Assembly: GCF_003076135.1 (NCBI RefSeq)
Contig: NZ_QDGZ01000004.1
Span: 186,001-250,000, forward strand
Reading direction: 5' to 3'
DNA length: 64,000 nucleotides
Source of the DNA: Nocardioides gansuensis
GTDB lineage: Bacteria > Actinomycetota > Actinomycetes > Propionibacteriales > Nocardioidaceae
Under the pieces are notes generated by a model. The model had not been told where the DNA came from. It did no database searches and was given only the letters and a program-made list of their open reading frames with translations. Both the position numbers and the translations under genes were made by a program. Positions 8,177-16,272 of the stretch are shown here, piece by piece; position 1 is the first letter of the stretch; every line of letters starts with the position of its first letter.

Positions 8177-8194
8177 GGCCCCACGATAGGGGCC
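8177..8194 (-). promoter_or_regulatory. Leaderless promoter inside an inverted repeat
   Basis: The minus-strand -10 TATCGT (8183-8188) lies 6 nt before the ATG at 8176. It sits exactly between the arms of a perfect 6-bp inverted repeat (GGCCCC/GGGGCC, 8177-8182 and 8189-8194). The same hairpin could also end SRPBCC transcripts coming from upstream on this strand. Confidence 0.5.
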
Positions 8195-8218
8195 CCGCCC
8201 ACCGGCCCTGCCGGGTGT

Positions 8219-8695
8219 TCAGGCTGCCGCGCGCCTGCTCACCTCGGCCGCGATGTCCTCGAGGTCGTGCTCGAGCATCCGCTTCGTGGACTCATAGCTG
8301 AAGCCGCCGAAGAACTTCCAGGCGAGGTTGCCCACCAGGCTCCGCTCGTCCATCACGACCGTCGTCGTCATCGAGAGGCGGGTGCCCTGCCCGCCGCCGG
8401 CGCGAGTCAGGGAGTACGCCGTGCGGACGACGTCGTTGCCGAGCCGGGTCGAGACCAGGGTGCGGTGTGGTGGGTCGCACTCCACCACGTGCAGCTCCTC
8501 GGTGCCGTGGTGGCCGAAGACGGTGCGCTTCTCGCGCCAGAAGGTGCCGACGCCGTACTCGCCCTCGCTGAGCTTGCGGCTGTCGGTCACGGAGCGCAGG
8601 ATCCGGTCGGCACGCTCGACGTCGGTGATGACGTCCCAGACCTCCTGCGGCGTGCCGGCGATCGTGGTGTGGACGTGGATGATGTGGCCTGCCAT
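8219..8695 (-). CDS. SRPBCC (START/Bet v1-like) family protein
   Basis: A 158-residue protein with the polyketide cyclase/dehydrase START-like pattern. An N-terminal strand and helix (HIIHVHTTIAGTPQEVWDVITDVERADRI) leads into alternating strands and closes with a long C-terminal helix (ESTKRMLEHDLEDIAAEVSRR). Members bind hydrophobic ligands or act as small hydrolases or cyclases; no specific ligand is evident. The ATG at 8695 has an AGGAG element 6 nt upstream, unlike its leaderless neighbours. It stands alone on the minus strand. Confidence 0.8.
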   Translation of the reverse strand: MAGHIIHVHTTIAGTPQEVWDVITDVERADRILRSVTDSRKLSEGEYGVGTFWREKRTVFGHHGTEELHVVECDPPHRTLVSTRLGNDVVRTAYSLTRAGGGQGTRLSMTTTVVMDERSLVGNLAWKFFGGFSYESTKRMLEHDLEDIAAEVSRRAAA

Positions 8696-8793
8696 GGGGA
8701 CTCCTCGACTCGTCCCCTCCCCAACTCTCCATGGTGCTCCTCCGGCGGTGCGCACGCCAGACCGGAGAGCCGCGCAGGCTGGGCAGGGCGGCG

Positions 8794-9702
8794 TCACACC
8801 GCGATGTGCGGGACCTCGCCCTCCACGTGGCGGCGAGGCACGAGCTCGACGACGAGCATCGCGGTGAGCACCATCAGGCCGCCGACCACGAGCCGCATGG
8901 TCACGTGCTCGCCGCCCAGCCAGATGGCGAAGAGCGAGGCGAAGACCGGCTCCATGCTCATGATGATCGCGGTCCGGGTCGGCGGCAGGTGCGCCTGCGC
9001 CCAGGTCTGCGCGAGCAGCCCCATGGCGCCGACGACCAGCGCCATGTAGCCCAGGCTCGCCCAGTCGCCGGCAGTGGCGGGCAGCACGATGCCGTCCGGC
9101 ACGGTGGCGACGAGGCAGATCACCGCGATCACGATCACCTGGAGGGTGGTCATGCCGACGGCGTCGGCCGGGGTCGACCAGGCGCCCAGCCCCACGATGT
9201 GGAGGGCATAGAGCACCGCCGCCACCAGCGTGATGGCCTCGCCGTACCCCACGCTGAAGCCGCTGAGGGTGAGCACCCCCAGCCCGACGGTGGCCAGCAG
9301 GACCGCCGCCCAGGTGATCGCCGTGATCCGGGTGTGCAGGATCGCGGCGGCCAGCAGCGGCGTGCAGACGACGTACATGCCGGTGACGAAGCCGCTCACG
9401 CTGGCCGCCGTGTGCGCCAGGCCGGCGGTCTGGAGGATCTGGGCGACGCCGTAGAGCGCGCCGAGCACCAGGGTGTGCTTGCGGGTCGCGGGGGAGAGCC
9501 GGCCCAGTGCCCGTGGCGCGGCGAGCACCAGCGCGACCCCGGCGATCGCGAACCGGACCGCCAGGAAGTCCAGGGTCGGGACGCGGTCGAGGAGGTCCTT
9601 GATCAGGAAGAACGTCGAGCCCCAGCAGGCGGTCAGCGCGAGGAGGGCGAGCATCGCCAGCAGGGAGGTACGGCGGTCGGTCGCGGTCACGGTCGCGGTC
9701 AC
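8794..9702 (-). CDS. EamA-family (DMT) transporter
   Basis: A 302-residue protein with about ten hydrophobic helices in two EamA repeats, typical of drug/metabolite exporters. TACWGSTFFLIKDLL opens repeat 1 and the PVFASLFAIWLGGEHVT signature lies in repeat 2. It exports a small metabolite or amino acid; the substrate is unknown. The GTG start overlaps the stop of the endonuclease IV gene by 4 bp, so it is the second gene of that unit. A 98-bp gap to the SRPBCC gene follows. Confidence 0.85.
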   Translation of the reverse strand: MTATVTATDRRTSLLAMLALLALTACWGSTFFLIKDLLDRVPTLDFLAVRFAIAGVALVLAAPRALGRLSPATRKHTLVLGALYGVAQILQTAGLAHTAASVSGFVTGMYVVCTPLLAAAILHTRITAITWAAVLLATVGLGVLTLSGFSVGYGEAITLVAAVLYALHIVGLGAWSTPADAVGMTTLQVIVIAVICLVATVPDGIVLPATAGDWASLGYMALVVGAMGLLAQTWAQAHLPPTRTAIIMSMEPVFASLFAIWLGGEHVTMRLVVGGLMVLTAMLVVELVPRRHVEGEVPHIAV

Positions 9703-10691
9703 GCCGACGTCCCTGCGCGTCGAGCGGAGTCGGCTGGTCGAGCGGCGTCGGCTGGTCGAGCGGAGTCGGATGGTCGAGCGGAGTCGAGACCCGCGGCTGC
9801 CTCGTCGCGGAGCCGCCGCAGGGTGGGGAAGTCGGTGCTGTCGGCGTCGCGTGAGCCCGGCGTCTCCAGGATGAACGGCACCCCGGCGAGCTCCGGATGG
9901 GCGAAGAGCTCACGGAACGGGTCCTCGCCGATGTGGCCCCGCCCGATCTGCTGGTGCCGGTCGAGGTGGGCGCCGCGCACGTCCATCGAGTCGTTGGCGT
10001 GCACCAGCCGGAGCCGTCCCGGGCCGCCGATCTCGACGATGCGGTCGACGGCGGCCGTCGCCCCACCCGGCTCGTCCAGGGGGACCCCCGCCGCGAAGGC
10101 GTGGCAGGTGTCGAGGCAGATCCCGGCCTTGGGGTGGAAGTCGAGCGCCTCGAGGTAGGGCTCGAGGTCGTCGACGCCTGCGCACAGCGAGCGGCCCTGA
10201 CCGGCGGTCGGCTCGAGCAGCAGCCACGGTGCGGCCTCGTCGGCGATCGCGTCCAGGATCGGCAGCAGCCCCTCGCGCACCTGCCGCAACGCGGCGGCGT
10301 ACCTCGCCTCGGAGTCGCCGACCGAGACGTAGGAGCCCGTATGCACCACCACCCCCTCCGCGCCGATCTGGGCCGCGCGCCGCAGGTTGTGGGCGACGAT
10401 CCCGACGGACCGCTCGTAGGTCAGGGCCGTGGGGGAGCCGAGGTTGACGAGGTACGGCGAGTGGATGAAGGTCCGCATGCCGCGGCGCTCGCACTCGGCG
10501 CGGAACGCGCGGTCGTCGGCCGGCTTGCCTGCGGAGTGGGCCCAGCCGCGCGGGTTGCCGGTGAACACCTGGATCGTCTCGCAGCCGACCTCGTCGGCGT
10601 TGGCGAGCGCCCCCGCCACCAGGCCCTTCCCGACGATCACGTGCGTGCCGATCGGGTTGCGCTCTGCAATCGAGGAAGGGGCAGGGATCAC
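9699..10691 (-). CDS. nfo: Endonuclease IV (AP endonuclease) with repeat-derived C-terminal tail
   Basis: A 330-residue TIM-barrel enzyme that cuts the backbone 5' of abasic sites in base-excision repair, using three zinc ions. Family segments present are FIHSPYLVNLGSP, GVVVHTGSY, LLLEPTAGQG, GICLDTCHAFAAG, LVHANDSM, GRGHIG and FILETPG. The first ~300 residues are the normal enzyme. The last ~29 are a low-complexity tail (repeats of S/D-SARPAD) encoded by four 18-bp DNA repeats, and are unlikely to be catalytic. The GTG start at 10691 has TAGGGT 6 nt upstream. It is the first gene of a unit with the EamA exporter. Confidence 0.92.
   Translation of the reverse strand: MIPAPSSIAERNPIGTHVIVGKGLVAGALANADEVGCETIQVFTGNPRGWAHSAGKPADDRAFRAECERRGMRTFIHSPYLVNLGSPTALTYERSVGIVAHNLRRAAQIGAEGVVVHTGSYVSVGDSEARYAAALRQVREGLLPILDAIADEAAPWLLLEPTAGQGRSLCAGVDDLEPYLEALDFHPKAGICLDTCHAFAAGVPLDEPGGATAAVDRIVEIGGPGRLRLVHANDSMDVRGAHLDRHQQIGRGHIGEDPFRELFAHPELAGVPFILETPGSRDADSTDFPTLRRLRDEAAAGLDSARPSDSARPADAARPADSARRAGTSA
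9719..9790. repeat. Four tandem 18-bp repeats
   Basis: Units start at 9719, 9737, 9755 and 9773 and share GTCGAGCGGAGTCGGCTG with one to four differences. They lie in frame at the 3' end of nfo and code for its Ala/Arg/Pro/Ser/Asp tail. The last unit ends GAGTCGAGAC, giving a TCGA-N6-TCGA near-palindrome. A related sequence lies at 16249-16268. Confidence 0.85.
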
Positions 10692-10697
10692 GCGCAG

Positions 10698-10703
10698 ACC
10701 CTA
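10698..10703 (-). promoter_or_regulatory. -10 hexamer of leaderless promoter (nfo)
   Basis: TAGGGT on the minus strand, 6 nt before the GTG at 10691. Confidence 0.6.
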
Positions 10704-10737
10704 GGTCATCGGGCGTGGGTGATCGGGTGCCGGGCGG

Positions 10738-12807
10738 TCAGATCTGGTAGAGCGTGATCGTGCTGCCGCGCGGCACCAGCTCTCCCGCGGCCGGGTCGCT
10801 GCTGAAGACGAAGCCGACGCCGATGTAGTTGGAGGAGTTCTCCACGCGCACGACGAAGCCGAGGTCCTCGAGCTTGTCGGTGGCGGCCTCGACGCCCATC
10901 GCCACGGTGCTCGGCACCTCGACGAGGTCCGGCCCCTTGGACACCACGACGCCGACGGTGTCGCCGCGGAACAGCGTGCCGGAGCTGGGCGTCTGCGAGA
11001 TGATGTCGCCCTCGGGCACCGTGTCGCTGAACTCCTCGGACACCACCTTCACGACCAGCTTCTTGCGCTCCAGGGCAGCGGTCGCGCGCGAGAGGGACTC
11101 CCCGGTGAAGTCCTTCACCTCGATCGGCTTGCGCCCCTTGCTGACGACCAGGTCGACGACGGCGTCGGGCTTGAGGCTCTGGCCGGCGGGCGGGTCGCTG
11201 CGCATCACCTGCCCCGCGGGCACCTTCTCGCTCCACCTCTCCACGCTCTCGCCGAACGCCAGGTGCCCCTCGCGGAGCGCGTCCTGCGCCTGGTCCTCCG
11301 TGAGTCCCGCCAGCGCGGGCACGTCGTAGCGCTCGGGACCCAGCGAGAGGGTGAGCTCCACCGTGCCGCCGTCGAGGACGTTGCCGCCGGGCTCGGGGTC
11401 GGTGGCGAGCACCATGCCGGCGGGCACGGTCTCGGAGTACGCCGGGTCACCGGTCGCCGCTTCGAGGCCCGCCTTCTCCAGGGTGGCCGTGGCGGCCGCC
11501 TGGTCGAGGCCCAGCACGCCGGGGGTCGTGGTGTAGCGGGCGTAGCCGAACCACCAGGCCCCGACGCCCAGGCCGGCAACGAGGAGGAGGGCGAGCAGGA
11601 AGACGAGCGGGCCCTTGCGGGAGCGGCGGCGGGGGACCGTGGTGATCGCCGTCGCCCGGCTGGGTGCAGGGCGCGCCGCCGCGGGACGCGGCCGCGCCGG
11701 ACGTGGCTGCTCGGAGCGGGTCGCGGCGGCCAGAGGCGCCTCGACCGGCCGCGGCAGCGCCTCGAGCGCCGTCGTGCGCTCGTGGTCGGGGTCCTCGACC
11801 ACGAAGCCGTCGAACGGGTCGGGCGTGGTGTCCTCGGTCTCGACCCTCGGCCGCGGCGCCAGGTCGGCCGTCAGCTCCTCGTCGTCGGTGAGCCCCTCGC
11901 GCAGCGCCTGGGCCACCCGGTGCACCTGGTGGAGCAGCACCCCGGCGTCCGCAGGGCGCTGCGAGCGGTCGCGGCTGGTCGCCCGCGCGACCAGCGCGTC
12001 GACGTAGTCGGGGAGGTCGGGCACGGCCTCCGACGGCGGCGGCACGTCCTCGTGCACGTGCTTGTAGGCGACCTGGATCGGCGACTCGCCGTCGTGCGGC
12101 TTGCGGCCGGTGAGCAGCTCGTAGAGCACGACGCCCACGGCGTAGACGTCGGCGCGCGCGTCCGCCCGGCCGTCGACGACCAGCTCGGGCGCGAGGTAGG
12201 AGACCGTGCCGATGAGCACCCCGCCGGTGGCGGTGTGCTGGGTGTCGGCGCTCACCGCGCGGGCGAGGCCGAAGTCAGCGACCTTGACCCGGCCGTCGTC
12301 GGCGATCAGCACGTTCTCCGGCTTCACGTCGCGGTGGATCAGCCCGGCGCGGTGCGCCGCGGCCAGGGCGGAGACGACCGGCTCCAGCAGCGCCAGCGCC
12401 CGGGTCGGCGTCATCGGCGCTTCCTTGCGTACGACGTCGCGCAGCGTGTGCCCCGGGACATACTCCATCGCGAGGAACACCGTGCCGTCGTCGTCGCCCT
12501 GGTCGAAGACCCCCACGACGTGCGGGTGGTTGAGCCGGGCCGCGGCACGCGCCTCGCGCACGAACCGCTGGGCGAAGTCGTCGTCGTCGCCGAGGCCGGG
12601 GTGCATCACCTTCACGGCGACCGTGCGGTCGAGGCGGAGGTCGGTGGCCTCGTAGACGCTGGCCATGCCGCCCCGAGCGATCCGGGCGCCGATGCGGTAG
12701 CGGCGGTCCAGGATCCTGCCGACGACCGGGTCGGCGGCGCGGGCGTGCTCAGGTGGCTGCACAGGTCGACCTCCATCACCGGACGGGGAAGGATCCGGTC
12801 GTCCCAT
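10738..12807 (-). CDS. pknL: PASTA-domain Ser/Thr protein kinase, PknL type
   Basis: A 689-residue transmembrane kinase. The kinase domain (about 37-305) has the glycine loop GARIARGGMASVY, the VAVK lysine (Lys66), HRDVKPEN (Asp160), DFG (178-180), and an activation loop with Thr189, 192 and 194. A Pro/Arg linker leads to one membrane helix (about 400-421). Four PASTA repeats (about 430-689) follow outside the cell, where such repeats bind peptidoglycan or lipid II. It neighbours an Rv2175c-like gene, the known substrate of mycobacterial PknL, which supports the PknL name. M. tuberculosis PknL itself lacks PASTA repeats, so this is the sensor-bearing form. The start is the ATG at 12807; its ribosome site is weak. 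Confidence 0.9.
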   Translation of the reverse strand: MGRPDPSPSGDGGRPVQPPEHARAADPVVGRILDRRYRIGARIARGGMASVYEATDLRLDRTVAVKVMHPGLGDDDDFAQRFVREARAAARLNHPHVVGVFDQGDDDGTVFLAMEYVPGHTLRDVVRKEAPMTPTRALALLEPVVSALAAAHRAGLIHRDVKPENVLIADDGRVKVADFGLARAVSADTQHTATGGVLIGTVSYLAPELVVDGRADARADVYAVGVVLYELLTGRKPHDGESPIQVAYKHVHEDVPPPSEAVPDLPDYVDALVARATSRDRSQRPADAGVLLHQVHRVAQALREGLTDDEELTADLAPRPRVETEDTTPDPFDGFVVEDPDHERTTALEALPRPVEAPLAAATRSEQPRPARPRPAAARPAPSRATAITTVPRRRSRKGPLVFLLALLLVAGLGVGAWWFGYARYTTTPGVLGLDQAAATATLEKAGLEAATGDPAYSETVPAGMVLATDPEPGGNVLDGGTVELTLSLGPERYDVPALAGLTEDQAQDALREGHLAFGESVERWSEKVPAGQVMRSDPPAGQSLKPDAVVDLVVSKGRKPIEVKDFTGESLSRATAALERKKLVVKVVSEEFSDTVPEGDIISQTPSSGTLFRGDTVGVVVSKGPDLVEVPSTVAMGVEAATDKLEDLGFVVRVENSSNYIGVGFVFSSDPAAGELVPRGSTITLYQI

Positions 12808-12881
12808 GGTACGGAGACGCGCGGGCGGCTCCCGGGCGCTGGTCGCCCCCGGCGTGGCGCGAGAGCGCGTCTGCGGCAGGC

Positions 12882-13685
12882 TCAGGCCGGCGACCGGCCG
12901 GCCTCCAGGCGCTGCCGGATCGCGAGCACGTTGGCGACGTAGCCCTGCGTGTCGTCGTACAGGCCGTGGCGGCGGAGCGCGCCGAGGCCCTGGTAGTAGG
13001 CCGCGACCTGGTGGCGCACGGAGCCGGTCTGGTCGTCGAGCACGCCGAGGAGCAGGACCCCGGCGGTCACGTTGTCGCGGAGGCGGTGCAGGTGGAGGCG
13101 GCGTCCGGCGTACCACTCCATCCAGCGGCCCGTGCTCGGCAGCACCTGCATCGCGCCGATCGCGTGCGCGCTGGACACGTGGTGCATCTGCCAGCCGGCC
13201 TCCTGCCACGAGACCGCCAGGGCGAGCTCGGGGTCGACGCCGTAGCGGTGGGACAGCCGGACGATGGTGCGGCGGACCCGCTCGCGCGAGGGGTCGGCGT
13301 GCTGCCAGCCCTTCGCCTCCGGCTCGGCCTTCGGCTCGCCCTTGTCCTGGCTCTTCGACCCGGACTTCGACTCCTTCTCCTTCTCCTTCTGGTCCTGCTT
13401 CTTCTTCGCGTCGACGACCACCGGGATCTCGATCCGCTGGCCCACGCGCAGCGACCCGGAGCCGCCGAGGTGGTTGTGCGAGATGAGCTCGTCGGTCCAC
13501 GCGCGGAACCGCACGGCCAGCTCCGTGGCGGTGTCGCCGGAGCGGACGGTGTACGGCGTGAGGTCACGGCTGCGGGGGAGGTCCACGTGGTCGGCGGCCG
13601 CGGGCGACGCGAGGACCGTCACGCCTGCGGCTCCGATCGCCAGGGCCGTCACGAGCGTGGTGGGGAAGCGGCGCAGGGGTCGCAT
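12882..13685 (-). CDS. Secreted LysM lytic transglycosylase
   Basis: A 267-residue exported protein. A signal peptide (Arg-rich start, hydrophobic 10-27, likely cut after the AAA near 31) precedes one LysM peptidoglycan-binding repeat (about 44-88). A Lys/Glu/Ser linker (92-125) follows, then an SLT-type domain (about 135-250) with the likely catalytic Glu162 in SWQEAGW and the AIGAMQVLPST motif. It should cleave glycan strands in the wall. It lies 74 bp upstream of the PASTA kinase on the same strand. An AGGAG element precedes the ATG, and TAACGT at 13764-13769 (minus strand) may be its -10. Confidence 0.88.
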   Translation of the reverse strand: MRPLRRFPTTLVTALAIGAAGVTVLASPAAADHVDLPRSRDLTPYTVRSGDTATELAVRFRAWTDELISHNHLGGSGSLRVGQRIEIPVVVDAKKKQDQKEKEKESKSGSKSQDKGEPKAEPEAKGWQHADPSRERVRRTIVRLSHRYGVDPELALAVSWQEAGWQMHHVSSAHAIGAMQVLPSTGRWMEWYAGRRLHLHRLRDNVTAGVLLLGVLDDQTGSVRHQVAAYYQGLGALRRHGLYDDTQGYVANVLAIRQRLEAGRSPA

Positions 13686-13842
13686 CAGGGGCTCCTCGTC
13701 CCGTCCGCGGAGCCCGGGAGTCCGAGGTTCCCGGAGGGGGAAGCACCGCAGGACGAGCCCTCGACGTTACCCACGGGACCATGCCCGCCCACGCCGTCGG
13801 CCCGTCCCGGCGTGTCGTCAGCCGCGTGAAAGACTGGCCGGC

Positions 13843-14214
13843 ATGAACGACGTACCGCTCTCGGAAGCCGATCTCGACGCCCTCGTGCCGGCCTGGCTCG
13901 ACTGGTCGCAAGTGGCCTCGGAGCTCGGCGTGAGCGTCTCGCGGGTGCGGGCGATGATCAAGGAGCACGAGCTCGCCGAGGCCGTGCCGGTGCCGGGCGG
14001 CGGCCCGAAGGTGCCGGCCGAGTTCCTGCAGGACGGGCTCGTGGTCAAGGGCCTGCCCGGGCTGCTGACCACGCTGCACGACGGCGGCTACAGCGACCGC
14101 GAGTGCATCGCGTGGATCTTCACCGACGCCGACCTGCCCGGCCGCCCGATCGACGCGCTGCGCGAGAACAGGGGAGCCGAGGTCAAGCGCCGCGCCCAGG
14201 CGATGGCGCTCTGA
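13843..14214 (+). CDS. Rv2175c-like winged-helix DNA-binding protein
   Basis: A 123-residue cytoplasmic protein. The N-terminal third has a helix-turn-helix (DWSQVASELGVSVSRVRAMIKEHEL); the rest (VPAEFLQDG, GLPGLLTTLHDGGYSDRECIAWIF) matches the Rv2175c family. Rv2175c in M. tuberculosis is phosphorylated by PknL, which controls its DNA binding. The kinase gene lies two genes away here. It is divergent from the LysM transglycosylase gene across 157 bp and convergent with the prenyl synthase gene, only 4 bp away. Its target genes are unknown. Confidence 0.85.
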   Translation: MNDVPLSEADLDALVPAWLDWSQVASELGVSVSRVRAMIKEHELAEAVPVPGGGPKVPAEFLQDGLVVKGLPGLLTTLHDGGYSDRECIAWIFTDADLPGRPIDALRENRGAEVKRRAQAMAL

Positions 14215-14218
14215 CCCC

Positions 14219-15286
14219 TCAGACGACGCGCTGGGTGGCGGCGGCCGCCAGGTCGCGGAGTACGCCGCGCGCGCCGGGGTCGACGTCGGCGACCTCGAGC
14301 GCGGTGACGGCCCGGGTGCCGAGCTCGTCGATCAGCTTCTCGACCGCGGCGTGCGCCCCGCAGCCGTCGATGATCGCGCGCAGCCGCTGCACCTCGGCCT
14401 CGTCGAGCGGGCTGCCCAGGGCCGCGTCGAGCTCGCGCGCCGACGCCTCGTCGGCACTGTCGAGCGCGAGCGCGACCAGCACGGTCCGCTTGCCCTCGAC
14501 CAGGTCGTCGCCCGCGGGCTTGCCCGTCGTGGCCGGGTCGCCGAAGACGCCGAGCAGGTCGTCGCGCAGCTGGAACGCCTCGCCGAGCGGCAGCCCGAAC
14601 GCCGTCAGGTCGGCCAGCTGCGCCGGCGTCGCCCCGGCCAGGGCGGCGCCGACGTGCAGCGGCCGCTCGATGGAGTACTTCGCCGACTTGTAGCGCAGCA
14701 CCGTCATGGCGGTCTCGACGTCGGCCCGGCCCCGCGCCTGCACGGAGACGTCGAGGAACTGCCCGGCGATCACCTCGGAGCGGCACAGGTCGAAGACGTC
14801 CAGCGCCGGGGCGACCTGCTCGGCCTGGAGTCCGCAGCGCCGCAGCATCTCGTCGGCCCAGGAGAGCAGCAGGTCGCCCAGCAGGATCGCCGCGGCCGCG
14901 CCGTACTGTCCTGCGTCCCCGCGCCAGGCCGCACCCCGGTGCTCGCCCTCGAACTGGCGATGCGTGGCCGGCCGGCCTCGCCGGGTGTCGGAGGCGTCCA
15001 TGTAGTCGTCGTGAACGAGTGCGCTGGCGTGCAGCAGCTCGAGGGCCGCGCAGGCCCGGACGAGCGCGGGGTCGTCGGCGACGTGTGGCTGGACCGCACG
15101 GAAGCCCCAGTAGCAGAACGCGGCGCGGAAGCGCTTGCCGCCGCTCACTGAGGTGCGGGCCTCCGCGACCAGGCGGGCAGCGTCGTCGCCGAGGTCGGCG
15201 AGGCGCTCGGCCTGCCCGTCGAGGAAGTCGTCGAGGGCCGTCTGGACCCCGGCGCGGAAGGCTGCGGGATCCCAGGGCTCGGTCAC
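14219..15286 (-). CDS. Polyprenyl (geranylgeranyl-type) diphosphate synthase
   Basis: A 355-residue trans-isoprenyl diphosphate synthase that adds isopentenyl units to an allylic diphosphate. The first Asp-rich motif is DDYMD (93-97), preceded by GGKRFRAAF for IPP binding. The second is DDLLG, with Gly in place of the last Asp, as is usual in actinobacterial IdsA-type enzymes. Product length cannot be fixed from sequence; the CrtI-like gene two genes away makes a C20 product plausible. The start is GTG at 15286, with TAGGCT 7 nt before it. It is divergent from metF. The M. tuberculosis counterpart (idsA2) also lies between Rv2175c and metF. Confidence 0.9.
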   Translation of the reverse strand: MTEPWDPAAFRAGVQTALDDFLDGQAERLADLGDDAARLVAEARTSVSGGKRFRAAFCYWGFRAVQPHVADDPALVRACAALELLHASALVHDDYMDASDTRRGRPATHRQFEGEHRGAAWRGDAGQYGAAAAILLGDLLLSWADEMLRRCGLQAEQVAPALDVFDLCRSEVIAGQFLDVSVQARGRADVETAMTVLRYKSAKYSIERPLHVGAALAGATPAQLADLTAFGLPLGEAFQLRDDLLGVFGDPATTGKPAGDDLVEGKRTVLVALALDSADEASARELDAALGSPLDEAEVQRLRAIIDGCGAHAAVEKLIDELGTRAVTALEVADVDPGARGVLRDLAAAATQRVV

Positions 15287-15293
15287 GCACGTG

Positions 15294-15299
15294 AGCCTA
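15294..15299 (-). promoter_or_regulatory. -10 hexamer of leaderless promoter (prenyl synthase)
   Basis: TAGGCT on the minus strand, 7 nt before the GTG at 15286. Confidence 0.6.
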
Positions 15300-15337
15300 G
15301 TCAGTGGACCGATTCTCCCGTGCAGGGCGTCGGCTCC

Positions 15338-15343
15338 TACCCT
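15338..15343 (+). promoter_or_regulatory. -10 hexamer of leaderless promoter (metF)
   Basis: TACCCT lies 6 nt before the ATG at 15350. This decides the metF start against GTG at 15320, which would put the promoter inside the gene. Confidence 0.6.
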
Positions 15344-15349
15344 TGCGGC

Positions 15350-16240
15350 ATGACGCTGGGTCGTGGTCGAAGCATGCGGGAGCTCATCGAGGGCGGCGAG
15401 AGGTCGTTCTCCTTCGAGTTCTTCCCGCCCAAGGACGCCGAGGGCGAGGAGCGGCTCTGGCGCGCGATCACCGAGCTCGAGCCCTACCGCCCGACGTTCG
15501 TGTCGGTGACCTACGGCGCTGGCGGCTCGTCGCGCGACACGACCGTGCGGATCACCGGCCGGATCGCCCGCGAGACCGGCCTGACCCCCGTGGCCCACCT
15601 GACCTGCGTCGGACACACCCGCGACGAGCTCGCCCAGATCCTCGACGAATACCGCGACGGCGGCGTCTTCCACATCATGGCCCTGCGCGGCGACCCGCCC
15701 GGCGGGCCGCACACCGAGTGGGTCAGCACCGACGGCGGGCTGGAGTACGCCTCCGAGCTCGTGGCCTTCATCAAGGAGCACTACGGCGCTGCCGTCGGCG
15801 TGGCCGCCTTCCCCGAGGGCCACGTCAACGCCGAGAGCCTGGAGCAGGACACCCAGGTGCTCAAGGCCAAGTACGACGCGGGCGCGGAGTTCGCGGTCAC
15901 GGAGATGGTGCTGCGGGCCAGCGACTACTTCGGCCTCGTCGAGCGCGCCCGGGCGATCGGCGTCGACTTCCCGATCATCCCGGGGATCATGCCGATCGTG
16001 AACCTGCGCTCCATGCACCGCATGGTCGAGCTCTCCGGCCGCCAGATGCCGCCGGAGGTCACCGCCCGGATCGAGCCGCTCGCCGACGACCCGGAGGCGC
16101 TGCGGGCCGAGGGGATCCGGATCTCCACCGAGCTGTGCGAGGAGCTGCTCGCCGGCGGTGCGCCCGGCCTGCACTTCTACACGCTCAACTTCTCCCGCGC
16201 CACGCGCGAGATCTTCGCGGCGCTGCAGATCACCGCCTGA
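15350..16240 (+). CDS. metF: 5,10-methylenetetrahydrofolate reductase
   Basis: A 296-residue flavoprotein that reduces methylene-THF to 5-methyl-THF for methionine synthesis. It shows SFEFFPPKD at the barrel entry, FVSVTYGAGGSSRD, HLTCVGHTRDEL, ALRGDPP for FAD/folate contact, and FIIPGIMPI (here as DFPIIPGIMPI). HFYTLNFSRATREI closes the barrel. Length is normal for bacterial MetF. ATG 15350 is chosen from its leaderless promoter; a further ATG at 15374 is possible. It is divergent from the prenyl synthase gene. Confidence 0.94.
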   Translation: MTLGRGRSMRELIEGGERSFSFEFFPPKDAEGEERLWRAITELEPYRPTFVSVTYGAGGSSRDTTVRITGRIARETGLTPVAHLTCVGHTRDELAQILDEYRDGGVFHIMALRGDPPGGPHTEWVSTDGGLEYASELVAFIKEHYGAAVGVAAFPEGHVNAESLEQDTQVLKAKYDAGAEFAVTEMVLRASDYFGLVERARAIGVDFPIIPGIMPIVNLRSMHRMVELSGRQMPPEVTARIEPLADDPEALRAEGIRISTELCEELLAGGAPGLHFYTLNFSRATREIFAALQITA

Positions 16241-16272
16241 CGGTTCCGGCTGGTCGAGCGGTGCCGAGGCCG

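Noticed and set aside
16249..16268. Dispersed repeat copy between metF and the CrtI-like gene
   Set aside because: It shares GGCTGGTCGAGCGG with the nfo repeat, but a similar string occurs by chance in dnaE2 coding sequence (near 21780), so a single short match is not enough to call a feature.
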